A stretch of DNA of 64,000 nucleotides from positions 3,968,001 through 4,032,000 of the forward strand of contig NZ_CP094656.1 in the NCBI RefSeq assembly GCF_030643805.1, written 5' to 3'. Below the pieces are notes generated by a model. It saw only the letters and a list, made by a program, of their open reading frames with translations. It ran no database searches and was not told where the DNA came from. The position numbers and the translations under genes are program-made. Source of the DNA: Alkalihalobacillus sp. AL-G (GTDB taxonomy: Bacteria; Bacillota; Bacilli; Bacillales; Fictibacillaceae). Shown piece by piece: positions 9,351 through 17,854 of this stretch (positions are counted from its first letter, which is position 1; the number at the start of each line of letters is the position of its first letter).

Positions 9351-9395
9351 AAAAAGGGGCTGGCCGACGGTGCCAACCGGATCGGATAGTCCCTT
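9351..9395 (-). terminator. Rho-independent terminator of the 55-aa gene
   Basis: Read on the minus strand, AAGGGACT, TCCGA and CCGG pair with CCG, TCGG and AGCCCCTT, followed by TTTTT. It lies 9 nt after the stop of the small gene at 9404-9571, which supports that gene being real. Confidence 0.7.
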
Positions 9396-9403
9396 AATCC
9401 TAC

Positions 9404-9571
9404 TTAGCGAGGGTCTGTTTCATCGAGGGATAAGGTCGTTACCTCGGTATAATCCCCCTCCTTGACTTCCTCCTCTGATGCATCCTGTTTCAATTGATGA
9501 TCGATATCCATCCCTGGTGCAAACGTCGGTTCATCGAATCGTTTCGTTTTATCATTCCGTTTCCTGGGCAT
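9404..9571 (-). CDS. Small acidic hydrophilic protein, 55 aa, unknown function
   Basis: This short gene reads ATG at 9571 to TAA at 9404. The start has a near-ideal GGAGGAGGT box 6-8 nt upstream, and a clear terminator follows the stop. The product begins MPRKRNDKTKRFDEPTF. It is basic at the N-terminus and rich in Asp/Glu afterwards (SEEEVKEGDY), with no membrane segment and no cysteine. It resembles the many small, probably sporulation- or stress-related hydrophilic proteins of Bacillaceae, but I do not recognise a family. Confidence 0.6.
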   Translation of the reverse strand: MPRKRNDKTKRFDEPTFAPGMDIDHQLKQDASEEEVKEGDYTEVTTLSLDETDPR

Positions 9572-9738
9572 CTTCTACCTCCTCCTTTTTCCGTTCGTCC
9601 CTTATAATTAACAAGAATCAGCATTTCAATGTACGATTTTACCCTTTAAGCTTTTTCTGCTAGATTGGAGAGTAGAAACTAATTAAAAACACGTTCAGAA
9701 TTACGTCTGACTTGAACATCTTGTAAAAGGAGTTAACA

Positions 9739-10938
9739 ATGCAGGAAATAATTGAAACTTTGGTAAACTGGACGACCGACCTTGAATTTTGGTATGACAT
9801 CGGCATTGCTTTAGCAATCTTTCTAGGCTTTGTGATATTCCGAAAAATTTTCACGAAATATATTTTTAAAATCATAACAAGGTTCACAAGCAAAACAAAA
9901 GCACAGATCTTTCATAAGGTTTTGCTCGCTTTTGAACGTCCGTTACGTGCATTTTTCATTTTTTTAGGACTCTATATTGCTTATGTCTCATTAGAATTCA
10001 GTGGTGATTTTATTACAATTCCGCGACAGTTTTTCCGTACAGCCATCATCGTATTGATTACCTGGGGGCTGATCAACCTGTCGTCAACCACTTCGGTTTT
10101 ATTTGAGCAAATACACCGTCGATTGAATATACAGGTTGACGCAATTTTGATCCCCTTTCTCTCGAAGGTATTGAAATTTATCATCGTAGCAATCAGCCTT
10201 AGCGTGATTGCTCAGGAATGGGGTTACGACGTCAATGGTTTCGTGGCAGGACTAGGAATTGGTGGTCTTGCAATTGCCTTTGCTGCGAAAGAATCGTTAG
10301 GAAACCTGTTAGGCGGGGTTGTCATCATCATTGAGAGACCTTTTTCGATTGGTGATTGGATTCAAACACCGTCAGTCGAAGGAGTTGTCGAGGATATCAA
10401 CTTCAGAAGTACTCAGGTACGGACTTTTGCCGATTCGTTAGTTACTGTGCCGAATGCGACAATTTCAAATGAGGCAATAACGAACTGGAGCAGAATGAGA
10501 AAGCGTCGTATCACCTTCAATTTAGGTCTTACATATAATACACCTAGGAATAAGATCAAGACTTGTGTCGAGCGGATAAGAACGATGATACGTGAACATG
10601 AAGGGGTTCATCCTGAATTTATCGTCGTTAACTTCGATCGTTATAACAGCAGCAGCCTTGACCTTCTTATTTACTTTTTCACGATTACAACAAGCTGGGA
10701 AAAGTATCTTACAATCAAAGAAGAAATCAACCTAAAAATCCTCGAGATTTTAGAAGAGGAAAATGTAGATGTGGCATTCCCGAGCACTAGTGTTTATATG
10801 GAAACCCAGTCTGAGTCGTATGAAAAATCTGACCTAAGTGAACGTACAACGATCGAACATAATGATGAAGCACAGGACAGACATCATGATAATAACGATG
10901 ACGATCAAACGGGACAACCTGAAGGTGAAAGAGGATGA
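9739..10938 (+). CDS. Small-conductance mechanosensitive channel (MscS family)
   Basis: A channel that opens under membrane tension to release solutes during osmotic downshock. The 399-residue protein has N-terminal hydrophobic helices (about residues 20-150). The pore helix is rich in small residues (AGLGIGGLAIAFAAKESLGN), followed directly by the conserved ERPFSIGDWI, the beta domain and VPNATISNEAITNWS. All these are hallmarks of MscS. A charged His/Asp-rich tail of about 40 residues (for example DRHHDNNDDD) extends past the usual C-terminus. AAAGGAG precedes the ATG. A terminator follows at 10999. Confidence 0.93.
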   Translation: MQEIIETLVNWTTDLEFWYDIGIALAIFLGFVIFRKIFTKYIFKIITRFTSKTKAQIFHKVLLAFERPLRAFFIFLGLYIAYVSLEFSGDFITIPRQFFRTAIIVLITWGLINLSSTTSVLFEQIHRRLNIQVDAILIPFLSKVLKFIIVAISLSVIAQEWGYDVNGFVAGLGIGGLAIAFAAKESLGNLLGGVVIIIERPFSIGDWIQTPSVEGVVEDINFRSTQVRTFADSLVTVPNATISNEAITNWSRMRKRRITFNLGLTYNTPRNKIKTCVERIRTMIREHEGVHPEFIVVNFDRYNSSSLDLLIYFFTITTSWEKYLTIKEEINLKILEILEEENVDVAFPSTSVYMETQSESYEKSDLSERTTIEHNDEAQDRHHDNNDDDQTGQPEGERG

Positions 10939-10998
10939 GTATAACAATCCGTCCTATTAAACAAAGGACGTCATGGTAATGAAACGAAACTAAAATAA

Positions 10999-11039
10999 AG
11001 GGGATGAACCTAATATTATAGGTTGTCCCATTTGTTTTT
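10999..11039 (+). terminator. Rho-independent terminator after the MscS gene
   Basis: GGGGATGAACCT pairs with AGGTTGTCCC around AATATTAT, followed by ATTTGTTTTT. It lies about 60 nt after the channel stop codon. Confidence 0.75.
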
Positions 11040-11112
11040 ATCTGGATTTAAATTCACACGATTTATTTCACATCAAGGAGGACAAGTTAACAACATGGAG
11101 GTGTTATTACGA

Positions 11113-11238
11113 ATGGCAAAAAAGAAAGCAAACCCCGCTACAATCGGACTCCCCTCTTCTCAGCCAGAAGATCAGGGTACGGGTTATGAAAAAGGAAAAG
11201 CGGTCGATTCAGCTCGGAAAAAGAAAAAAAGCTATTGA
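11113..11238 (+). CDS. YuzL-like small basic protein, 41 aa
   Basis: A 41-residue protein starting MAKKKANPATIGLPSSQ and ending in a lysine-rich tail. GGAGGTG at 11098-11104 is 8 nt from the ATG at 11113, so in-frame upstream starts are not needed. The N-terminal pattern (basic residues, then PxTIGL and SSQ) resembles the YuzL family of small Bacillaceae proteins, as I remember it. It has no membrane helix, and its function is unknown. Confidence 0.65.
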   Translation: MAKKKANPATIGLPSSQPEDQGTGYEKGKAVDSARKKKKSY

Positions 11239-11256
11239 ACTGTAACGGGGACAATA

Positions 11257-11451
11257 TTACAAACCTGTCCCCATTTCAAAAAATCGATCGACCAGCTGCT
11301 CAATTTCATCCTCGTTCGGCTTTTCACCTGAAAACTGAAACGGCAGCTCCTGAATGAATTTCCCATCTTGGTAAACATGTACCGCACCATTCTGATGAGA
11401 AACGCTGTATTCGACATCAAACGTGTATCCATCTCGTTGAATTGCTCCCAT
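11257..11451 (-). CDS. DUF5370 family protein (YbxH-like), 64 aa
   Basis: A small soluble protein, MGAIQRDGYTFDVEYS..., with a central HQNGAVHVYQDGKFI segment and an acidic C-terminal helix. This pattern fits DUF5370, to which Bacillus subtilis YbxH belongs. The start at 11451 has GGAGG 9 nt upstream; a TTG two codons earlier has poorer spacing. The gene converges on the 41-aa gene. A hairpin (GGGGACA/TGTCCCC, 11247-11272) overlaps its last codons and may serve as a shared weak terminator. Function unknown. Confidence 0.75.
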   Translation of the reverse strand: MGAIQRDGYTFDVEYSVSHQNGAVHVYQDGKFIQELPFQFSGEKPNEDEIEQLVDRFFEMGTGL

Positions 11452-11523
11452 ATGCAAACGCCTCCTTCACTCTACTACCGATTAGTATGGACAAGAGAAT
11501 GCGTTTCTTGCTTCATTTTTTAA

Positions 11524-11625
11524 AATTCGCGTTAAATATATTCCATTTTGCATGAAAAAATCTTATATCCGCGTCAAAAGTATCCACTATCGCGTGAAAT
11601 AATGATTTTCCGCGTGAAGTGGAAG
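11524..11625. repeat. Degenerate about 21-bp tandem repeat (5 units)
   Basis: Units begin CGCGTTAAATA (11528), GCATGAAAAAA (11550), CGCGTCAAAAG (11570), CGCGTGAAATA (11591) and CGCGTGAAGTG (11611). The spacing is 20-22 bases, about two helical turns. The patch fills the gap between the DUF5370 gene and ung, so the same face of the helix is presented repeatedly. Confidence 0.55.
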
Positions 11626-11681
11626 GTTGGTTTTGAATGATCAGCCTTGAAACGAGTGCAACAACTGCAAAAACGGAAAAT

Positions 11682-12371
11682 TTACTGCGAAACCGGCTTC
11701 TGCGGTAGAATTTCCCAATCGATTTCATCCAATCCGTTCTTTTTTAAAAATAGGTTCGCGCGGGAAAATGGTCGGCTCCCAAAAAAGCCTCGGTTTGCCG
11801 AAAATGGACTCGGGTGCGGAGATTTTAAGATGAAATGATCATTGTTCGTGATCAGTTCTTCCTTCTGTTGAGCATGGCGTCCCCACAAAATAAAGACAAC
11901 CGGTGTCGACCGCCGATTTAATTGCTTGATGACTGTGTTCGTAAACATCTCCCAACCCAAACCCTTATGTGAGTTCGGTTGACGTTCCTTAACCGTCAAA
12001 ACCGTATTCAGTAACAGGACTCCTTGCTTCGCCCATTGCACAAGTGAACCGTGATCAGGAATGTCGTGACCCAGATCGTCTTTCAGTTCTTTAAAAATGT
12101 TCCGTAATGACGGTGGATGCTTGACTCCTGGTTGGACAGAAAAGCTTAGGCCGTGCGCTTGTCCAGGACCATGGTAAGGATCCTGCCCTAAAATGACGAC
12201 CTTCGCCTCCTTGTAAGGTGTATAATTCAACGCATTGAAAATGTCGTTTATATCCGGATAAACCTTGTCTGTCTTATACTCTTCTTTTAACTGTTCAAGG
12301 AGACTTCTATAATAAGGTTTCTCAAACTCTTGTTTTAGTACATCCTGCCAATCATTTTGTAAAATCGCCAT
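11682..12371 (-). CDS. ung: Uracil-DNA glycosylase
   Basis: Removes uracil from DNA and starts base-excision repair in the cytoplasm. The 229-residue protein has the full family-1 signature: catalytic water-activating loop GQDPYHG (Asp64), the PPSL segment, and the minor-groove/leucine loop [13 protein letters not shown] (His186). Length and motif order are normal. The start ATG at 12371 begins MAILQNDW. It is followed by the flavin reductase-family gene upstream on the same strand (52-nt gap). The last codons end beside the 21-bp repeat patch. Confidence 0.97.
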   Translation of the reverse strand: MAILQNDWQDVLKQEFEKPYYRSLLEQLKEEYKTDKVYPDINDIFNALNYTPYKEAKVVILGQDPYHGPGQAHGLSFSVQPGVKHPPSLRNIFKELKDDLGHDIPDHGSLVQWAKQGVLLLNTVLTVKERQPNSHKGLGWEMFTNTVIKQLNRRSTPVVFILWGRHAQQKEELITNNDHFILKSPHPSPFSANRGFFGSRPFSRANLFLKKNGLDEIDWEILPQKPVSQ

Positions 12372-12423
12372 TGTTCATCACCCATTAGTTATGAAATTCA
12401 GTGCTAGTTTAACATAAGCCCAA

Positions 12424-12978
12424 CTATACTCGAAACTGCTTGATCACACTTTTCGCATCTGCCCTCAAGTAACTAGAACGTCCCAAATAGAGTGGAATAT
12501 CCAGCTTGTCGAAATCGGGCAAGCCATTTTGTTGAAACAAATCCTCATCTCGATAAAACTTCGTAATCTCCCCGACAAACCAATCGTGGTCCCCGTAAGA
12601 ATTAACGTCGATCATTTTACACTCATAGGCGACATATGCGTCATGTAAAATAGGGGCATCAATCGTAATTCCCCTGTCGAACGTTACGCCGCCGAGTTCG
12701 AATTTATTCGTAGCGTTTCCTGAATATGTACCTGCTTGTTGAATGAACGCTGCTTTTTCATAAGGTAAAAAATTAACCGCAAAACAGCCCGCTTTTTTAA
12801 CGAGCTTATGGGTATGTCTTTCACGTCCAATCGCAACACCGTAAATAGCCGGGTCGTATGAAATGTACGAATGCCAGCCAGCTGCCATGACATTGTCTTC
12901 ACCCTCGTGTGCAACCGTTACGATTGCAACCATACCTGGATAGCTGTGCATGACCGTTTGATCTGTAGGTTTTCTCAT
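12424..12978 (-). CDS. Flavin reductase family protein (FMN-binding split barrel)
   Basis: A 184-residue protein with the features of the flavin reductase-like/FMN-binding split-barrel family. MVAIVTVAHEGEDNVMAAGW forms the FMN-binding strand, YGVAIGRERHTHKLV the phosphate-binding turn, and CFAVNFLPYE the third core strand. It probably uses NAD(P)H to reduce FMN or a flavin-dependent substrate. The partner oxygenase is not in the window. GGGGGAG lies upstream of the ATG. Confidence 0.8.
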   Translation of the reverse strand: MRKPTDQTVMHSYPGMVAIVTVAHEGEDNVMAAGWHSYISYDPAIYGVAIGRERHTHKLVKKAGCFAVNFLPYEKAAFIQQAGTYSGNATNKFELGGVTFDRGITIDAPILHDAYVAYECKMIDVNSYGDHDWFVGEITKFYRDEDLFQQNGLPDFDKLDIPLYLGRSSYLRADAKSVIKQFRV

Positions 12979-13101
12979 CGTTCTACTCCCCCTCTAAAAC
13001 TCTATTTCTTTAATTATCACATGAATTTGAATTGTTTGTCAGTTCGGTTGCCTAAAATGATATAATTAACTGGAAAAAAAATAGACAACAGGGGGCGTCA
13101 C

Positions 13102-14352
13102 ATGGAAATCAAAAAAATACCGTTAAATGAGATGGAACAGTTTGTTGCGATTGTCAGTCGATCGTATCCAGGCATTCACATTGTGTCAGAAGACGATCAT
13201 ACAAAAACAGCAGAACGGTTCTCAGAAATTCAGAAAAACGATCAAGCCTCTTCTTTTTATGGCGCCTATAAGGATGGAAAGATGGTCGGCGGGATGCGGC
13301 TTCTTGACTTTGAAATGATGTACCACAAGAAGATAGTCCCTATCGGTGGCATCGGCTCGGTTGCCGTCGACCTTTTACATAAAAAAGAACGCGTTGCTAA
13401 ATTGATGCTTGAATATTTTCACGAGCATTACCGCGATCGCGGGTTTCCACTAACCGCACTATACCCTTTCCGCCCAGATTTTTATAAACAGATGGGATAC
13501 GGGTACGGGACGAAGAAAAACCGTTATCGGGTGAAGCCTGAAAATCTGCCAAAAGGCTCCTCCAAAGCACATATCGCTTACATAACTCTTGATCAGGTCG
13601 ATACATTGGTAGATTGCTACAATCGGGTCGCAGCCAAGACACACGGGTATATGCTTCGTACGGACAAGGACTATATACGACCGATGAAACAGCAAGGGAA
13701 TTATACGATCGGCTATTTGAAAAATGGTGAAGTGAAAGGCTACGCAGGGTTTTCCTTTCAATCTGGTAAGGAAGGGAATTTCGTCATCAATGATATTTTG
13801 ATTCACGAATTCGTCTATGAAAATCAAGATGTGCTTACGGAGATGCTGACGTTTTTCCATAGTCAATTCGATCAGATTCGGTACATCCTGTTCGATACAC
13901 AAGACGAGCATTTTCATTACTTGTTCGCAGACCCACGAAATGGAACTGACGAAATGATCCCGCATGTGACACATGAATCGAATACACAGGGAATCGGCTT
14001 GATGTACCGAATCCTGGACGTGAAAGTGTTCATGGAATCGCTATCAAGCCATAATTTTAACGATAAGACGTGCCGCTTGAAATTGTCGGTTCGCGATACT
14101 TTTTTACCTAAAAATAACCAAAGTGTAACCATACATGTTGAAGACGGTCGCTTGAAGGTCGGTTCGGATTTAGAGACAGATGTTGAAGTCCAAATAAATG
14201 TATCCGAATTATCCTCGTGGCTGATGGGTGTTGTTCCATTCGATCGTCTTTATCAATACGGGCTGGCCAAAATTTCCGATCCGAACTACGTGAACGTGGT
14301 AAGTGACTTATTCCATTCACGACAAAAACCAGAATGCTTAAACCGTTTTTAA
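13102..14352 (+). CDS. Eis-like GNAT N-acetyltransferase with SCP2-type C-terminal domain
   Basis: A 416-residue protein with the three-part Eis layout: an N-terminal GNAT domain (acetyl-CoA loop around VAVDLLHKKERVAKLM), a second GNAT-like domain (from about residue 160), and a C-terminal sterol-carrier-type domain (LKLSVRDTFLP, then VEVQINVSELSSWLMG). Eis proteins acetylate amines, including lysine side chains and some aminoglycosides. The natural substrate here is unknown. The ATG at 13102 follows GGGGGCG. Another acetyltransferase gene starts 50 nt downstream on the same strand. Confidence 0.85.
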   Translation: MEIKKIPLNEMEQFVAIVSRSYPGIHIVSEDDHTKTAERFSEIQKNDQASSFYGAYKDGKMVGGMRLLDFEMMYHKKIVPIGGIGSVAVDLLHKKERVAKLMLEYFHEHYRDRGFPLTALYPFRPDFYKQMGYGYGTKKNRYRVKPENLPKGSSKAHIAYITLDQVDTLVDCYNRVAAKTHGYMLRTDKDYIRPMKQQGNYTIGYLKNGEVKGYAGFSFQSGKEGNFVINDILIHEFVYENQDVLTEMLTFFHSQFDQIRYILFDTQDEHFHYLFADPRNGTDEMIPHVTHESNTQGIGLMYRILDVKVFMESLSSHNFNDKTCRLKLSVRDTFLPKNNQSVTIHVEDGRLKVGSDLETDVEVQINVSELSSWLMGVVPFDRLYQYGLAKISDPNYVNVVSDLFHSRQKPECLNRF

Positions 14353-14402
14353 AGAGTCTTTATCTGTGATTCAATTACAGCACTATATGAGGGGGAGAAA
14401 AC

Positions 14403-14960
14403 ATGACTACACGAACGATTCGATATGGGGAACGAGTCTATCTTGGACGCTTCAAGGAGGAGGATCTTGAAACGGTATCCAAGTGGTATCAGGACGATGA
14501 ATATATGCGGTGCATGGATGCATTACCTTCATTTCCGATGCTTCCACGCGATTTTAAAGAATGGGTTGAACTTAAACCAAGAGAACAAAAAGGATATGTA
14601 TTTGCTATCCGATTAAAGGAGGACGACCGAGTTCTTGGCTGGGTTGATGTCAATGACATTCTTTGGCCGCATCGGAATGCATGGCTTGCGATCGGAATCG
14701 GCGAACGTGAGCTTTGGCAGAAAGGGATTGGCTATGAAACGATGCAGCTCGCACTCGACTTTGCTTTTAACGAACTGAACCTGCACCGGATCCAGCTGAC
14801 GGTCTTCAGTTACAACCAACGCGCCATTAAGCTTTATGAACGGCTCGGATTCACATTCGAAGGGGCGCAACGGGAATTCCTTTTCCGAGACGGAGAGGCA
14901 TATGACATGCACATGTACGGCTTACTTCGACGTGAGTGGGTTAAACAAGAGCAAGGGTAA
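14403..14960 (+). CDS. GNAT acetyltransferase (RimJ/RimL-type)
   Basis: A 185-residue single-domain GNAT protein. It starts RYGERVYLGRFKEED, typical of RimJ/RimL-type enzymes. It has the acetyl-CoA pyrophosphate loop GERELWQKGIGYE and the motif B pair FNELNLHRIQLTVFSYNQRA followed by LYERLGFTFEGAQR. Such enzymes acetylate protein N-termini or small amines; the target here is unknown. GAGGGGGAG precedes the ATG. It probably shares a transcript with the Eis-like gene. Confidence 0.85.
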   Translation: MTTRTIRYGERVYLGRFKEEDLETVSKWYQDDEYMRCMDALPSFPMLPRDFKEWVELKPREQKGYVFAIRLKEDDRVLGWVDVNDILWPHRNAWLAIGIGERELWQKGIGYETMQLALDFAFNELNLHRIQLTVFSYNQRAIKLYERLGFTFEGAQREFLFRDGEAYDMHMYGLLRREWVKQEQG

Positions 14961-15059
14961 AGCCAAAACGTTCGTTTTCAACAAAAAGATTGATATAATC
15001 AAACTATAAAAAATTAATCATACCTTTCCAATCGGATTGTAGCAGAGGAGGTTTTTTAA

Positions 15060-15869
15060 ATGAAAAAGGCATTGACGATTGCAGGTTCTGACAGTAGTGG
15101 CGGAGCTGGGATCCAGGCTGACCTGAAAACATTCCAAGAGCTGAACGTTTATGGAATGACTGCGTTGACAACAATTGTATCTATGGATCCGGATAACAAT
15201 TGGCACCATAACGTTTTCCCACAGGAATTAGGCACGGTTGAGGCACAGCTGAAGACGATTGTATCAGTCGGTGTAGATGCAGTGAAAACAGGTATGCTCG
15301 GCTCTCCTGATATCATTGGGCTTGCTGCGAAAACGATCAAAGAAAACCAACTTCCAAACGTCGTTATCGACCCGGTGATGGTTTGTAAAGGGGCTGAGGA
15401 AGTGCTTCACCCAGAGAACACCGATGCACTCCGCGATGTGCTCGTTCCAACAGCAGACGTTGCCACTCCGAACCTTTTTGAGGCAGCATTCCTTGCGAAT
15501 CAAAAACCGATTACAACGGTGGATGACATGAAGGAAGCGGCAAAGAAAATCCATGACACAGGCGCTAAGCATGTGTTGATCAAAGGCGGCTCCAAGCTCG
15601 AGCATAAAAACGCGATCGACCTTTTCTATGATGGAAACGAATTCAGCATCCTAGATTCAGAGAAGATTGATACACCTTACACACATGGTGCTGGATGTAC
15701 GTATTCTGCGGCCATTACAGCAAGCTTAGCACAAGGTAAATCGGTCAGAGAGGCGATTGAAACGGCAAAAGCATTCATCACTGAAGCGATCCGCCACTCC
15801 TTCCGTCTCAATGAATATGTCGGACCAACCAATCACGCATCATATAAACAACTCGTTTCAAGCCGATAA
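15060..15869 (+). CDS. pdxK: Pyridoxal/pyridoxine kinase (ThiD-like, Bacillus PdxK type)
   Basis: Phosphorylates pyridoxal/pyridoxine (and possibly hydroxymethylpyrimidine) in vitamin B6 salvage. The 269-residue ribokinase-fold protein has the substrate site IAGSDSSGGAGIQADLK at its start, the VIDPVMVCKG segment, and the anion hole THGAGCTYSAA with the cysteine typical of Bacillus PdxK. The overall sequence pattern matches B. subtilis PdxK better than true ThiD. GAGGAGG lies upstream of the ATG. It stands alone, closed by a terminator at 15877. Confidence 0.9.
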   Translation: MKKALTIAGSDSSGGAGIQADLKTFQELNVYGMTALTTIVSMDPDNNWHHNVFPQELGTVEAQLKTIVSVGVDAVKTGMLGSPDIIGLAAKTIKENQLPNVVIDPVMVCKGAEEVLHPENTDALRDVLVPTADVATPNLFEAAFLANQKPITTVDDMKEAAKKIHDTGAKHVLIKGGSKLEHKNAIDLFYDGNEFSILDSEKIDTPYTHGAGCTYSAAITASLAQGKSVREAIETAKAFITEAIRHSFRLNEYVGPTNHASYKQLVSSR

Positions 15870-15876
15870 AATGATC

Positions 15877-15917
15877 GGATGGGCTGGGACCTCATGAAGG
15901 AAACCCAGTCCATTTTT
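15877..15917 (+). terminator. Rho-independent terminator of pdxK
   Basis: ATGGGCTGGG pairs with CCCAGTCCAT across a loop of about 14 nt, followed by TTTTT. It lies just after the pdxK stop. Confidence 0.8.
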
Positions 15918-16013
15918 AAGTGAAAAAATCGTTTCATAAGCAGCCATACATACATCCACCTCTATTTTTTAGTACAATATAAGGACGATGGCTTTACATA
16001 GGAGGAATTCAGT

Positions 16014-16361
16014 TTGGATCCGATAGATGTGTCAAAAGTACAAAACCTTATCGAGCGGTTTGTTGATAAAGATGTCTATATTCACCTTGAAACGACGAAT
16101 GGTGCTTACGCCTCTCATTTCGATGAATCCTTTTTCTCAGCAGGAGCTTATATCCGTAATGGGAAAATCCGCTATACACGTGGAAAAATAACTGGTGCTG
16201 GACCGTATCGAGTCGGGTTGAAAATAGAACTCGGTTGGATTTATGCAGAGGGGCTTACCGATTGGGAGCTTGAAGGGAAAAATAGACTGCTGATGGCTGG
16301 TCACGATAAAGATGGAAAGCTTGCCGTTGCACTCGAAATTAGCGAAACCCCTTTTGATTAA
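16014..16361 (+). CDS. yojF: YojF family protein (DUF1806), bacillithiol-gene partner
   Basis: A 115-residue soluble protein with the DUF1806 pattern (NLIERFVDKDVYIHLETTNG; AGPYRVGLKIELGWIYAEGL). In Bacillus it precedes the bacillithiol deacetylase gene yojG/bshB2. Its own biochemical role is not established. The start is TTG at 16014 with GGAGG 8 nt upstream. The stop directly abuts a structured repeat that separates it from bshB2, where these two genes are normally close together. Confidence 0.88.
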   Translation: MDPIDVSKVQNLIERFVDKDVYIHLETTNGAYASHFDESFFSAGAYIRNGKIRYTRGKITGAGPYRVGLKIELGWIYAEGLTDWELEGKNRLLMAGHDKDGKLAVALEISETPFD

Positions 16362-16475
16362 GAAAAGCGTAAGTGCCCTGGTCAGCACCACAGGTCACTG
16401 GAAGACCACTGAGGAGACTGTCGCCCCACAAGAGGTCTGAAGTGACCCAAGGAACTGGGCGCTGGAGCTAGACAT
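16362..16475. repeat. Bacillaceae-type structured intergenic repeat (about 114 nt)
   Basis: The element runs from GAAAAGCGTAAGTGCC to GGGCGCTGGAGCTAGACA, end sequences I recognise from a dispersed repeat in Bacillaceae genomes. It can fold into three nested stems: AGTGCCC/GGGCGCT (16372-16378 with 16457-16463, one G-U), GGTCACT/AGTGACC (16393-16399 with 16441-16447) and AGACC/GGTCT (16403-16407 with 16434-16438). It sits inside the yojF-bshB2 transcript. Confidence 0.75.
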
Positions 16476-16521
16476 TGCATTTTCGTAGCAATTGTTATAT
16501 AAAATGAAAGGAGTGGACGAG

Positions 16522-17190
16522 ATGGAAGCGCATGAGCATGTCCTTGTCGTATTCCCTCATCCCGATGATGAAGCATTCGGTGTTTCCGGTTCGATTGCAG
16601 GTTTTATCAAGAATGGAACACCGGTGACCTATATGTGCTTAACCCTTGGCGAGATGGGCCGAAACATGGGAAACCCACCATTTGCGAATCGGGAAACTCT
16701 CCCATTGATCCGTAAAAAAGAACTTGAAACCGCCTGTAAGGTACTCGGAATCAAAGACGTACGCATGATGGGCTATCGTGATAAAACAATTGAATTCGAA
16801 GACCCTGTTATCATCGCCGACCATGTGACTGAGGTGATTATGGAAGTAAAGCCGACCCTCATCATCACTTTTTACCCTGGTTACAGCGTGCATCCCGATC
16901 ACGATGCGTGTGGCGAGGCAGTGATTGAGGCAGTAAGGCAGCTTCCCGAATCCGAACGACCGCCAGTCGAATGTGTTGCCTTCTCCAATGACTGTGTCGA
17001 AAAGCTGGGAGAACCCGATGTCATTCGTGATGTAGCTGATGTCCAAGACAAGAAAATCGCAACGATTGAAGCACACCGTTCTCAAACAGCCGGGCTCGTC
17101 GCGGGCATGAAAAAACGTCTCGAGGCAAATGAGGAAGAAGTGATCAACCGGCTTCAAAGGGAACGTTTCTGGACGTATAAATTTAATTAA
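16522..17190 (+). CDS. bshB2: Bacillithiol biosynthesis deacetylase BshB2
   Basis: Removes the acetyl group from N-acetylglucosaminyl-malate in bacillithiol synthesis. The 222-residue LmbE-like protein has the zinc site PHPDDEAFG (His, Asp, Asp) near the N-terminus, the second zinc His in SVHPDHDAC, and GEMGRNMGNP, which is characteristic of the BshB2/YojG branch. The ATG at 16522 has AAAGGAGTG upstream, so an in-frame ATG at 16504 is not needed. It is separated from yojF by the structured repeat and ended by a terminator at 17226. Confidence 0.93.
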   Translation: MEAHEHVLVVFPHPDDEAFGVSGSIAGFIKNGTPVTYMCLTLGEMGRNMGNPPFANRETLPLIRKKELETACKVLGIKDVRMMGYRDKTIEFEDPVIIADHVTEVIMEVKPTLIITFYPGYSVHPDHDACGEAVIEAVRQLPESERPPVECVAFSNDCVEKLGEPDVIRDVADVQDKKIATIEAHRSQTAGLVAGMKKRLEANEEEVINRLQRERFWTYKFN

Positions 17191-17225
17191 GAATTTAATA
17201 GTACATCCTTGCAATATATATAAAA

Positions 17226-17257
17226 TAAACAGCCTACCAGTGTGAGGCTGTTTTTTT
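17226..17257 (+). terminator. Rho-independent terminator of bshB2
   Basis: AAACAGCCT and AGGCTGTTT pair around CCAGTGTG, followed by seven T's. Confidence 0.85.
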
Positions 17258-17350
17258 CAATTTTACAGATGGTAAATTAAAAATCAGGTGTCATAAAACA
17301 TGAATTTAGTCGTCTACTTATATGAGTTTCTCAAATGGAGGAAATGTCCC

Positions 17351-17854
17351 ATGTCTAGAAAAAGTACGATATCCCAATGGTTTTATTTATATGGAAATGA
17401 TGTCTATCGTTATTTGGTTTACTTTACAGGAAGTTCAGATGTAGAAGATCTAGTCCAAGAGGTATTCATTAAAGCTTTAAAGAGTTTAAATACATTCAAG
17501 AATCATTCAAGTCCTAAAACCTGGCTTTTTACTATTGCTAGAAATCTAGCTATTGATGAAATGAAAAGTAAAAAAAAGAGTATGTGGAAAAAACTAATAC
17601 CAATAGATGAAAATCTATCATCAAACGAGCAAAATCCTGAAATGGTATTTCTAAATGACCAGAGTGCAAAAGAACTTCATGATGTTATCCAGTTATTAAA
17701 CAATAATTACAGAGATGTAGTTATATTAAGAGGGGTTAATCAGTTTTCTGTAGCCGAGGCAGCCTCTGTATTAAATTGGCCTGAGGAAAAAGTGAGAACC
17801 AATTATCACAGAGCATTAAAAGCATTACGAAAACAATGGAGGGAAGAACCATGA
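17351..17854 (+). CDS. ECF-type sigma-70 factor
   Basis: A 167-residue group IV sigma factor that should redirect RNA polymerase to a small regulon. Region 2 is visible as DVYRYLVYFTGSSDVEDLVQEVFIKALKSL and SPKTWLFTIARNLAIDE. Region 4 (HTH) is NNYRDVVILRGVNQFSVAEAASVLNWPEEKVRTNYHRALKALR. The ATG at 17351 has GGAGG 9 nt upstream; an in-frame ATG at 17300 lacks one. It overlaps the next gene by ATGA, the usual sigma/anti-sigma layout. The pair is clearly more AT-rich than its neighbours, which suggests later acquisition. The nearest known sigma group is not identifiable by eye. Confidence 0.88.
   Translation: MSRKSTISQWFYLYGNDVYRYLVYFTGSSDVEDLVQEVFIKALKSLNTFKNHSSPKTWLFTIARNLAIDEMKSKKKSMWKKLIPIDENLSSNEQNPEMVFLNDQSAKELHDVIQLLNNNYRDVVILRGVNQFSVAEAASVLNWPEEKVRTNYHRALKALRKQWREEP

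Noticed and set aside
9167-9376. Minus-strand open frame after the methyltransferase
   Set aside because: It overlaps the end of the methyltransferase and the terminator at 9351; composition and start signals do not support it.
16362-16475. A small protein-coding gene in the yojF-bshB2 gap
   Set aside because: The stretch is a recognised structured repeat and has no ribosome site with a proper frame.
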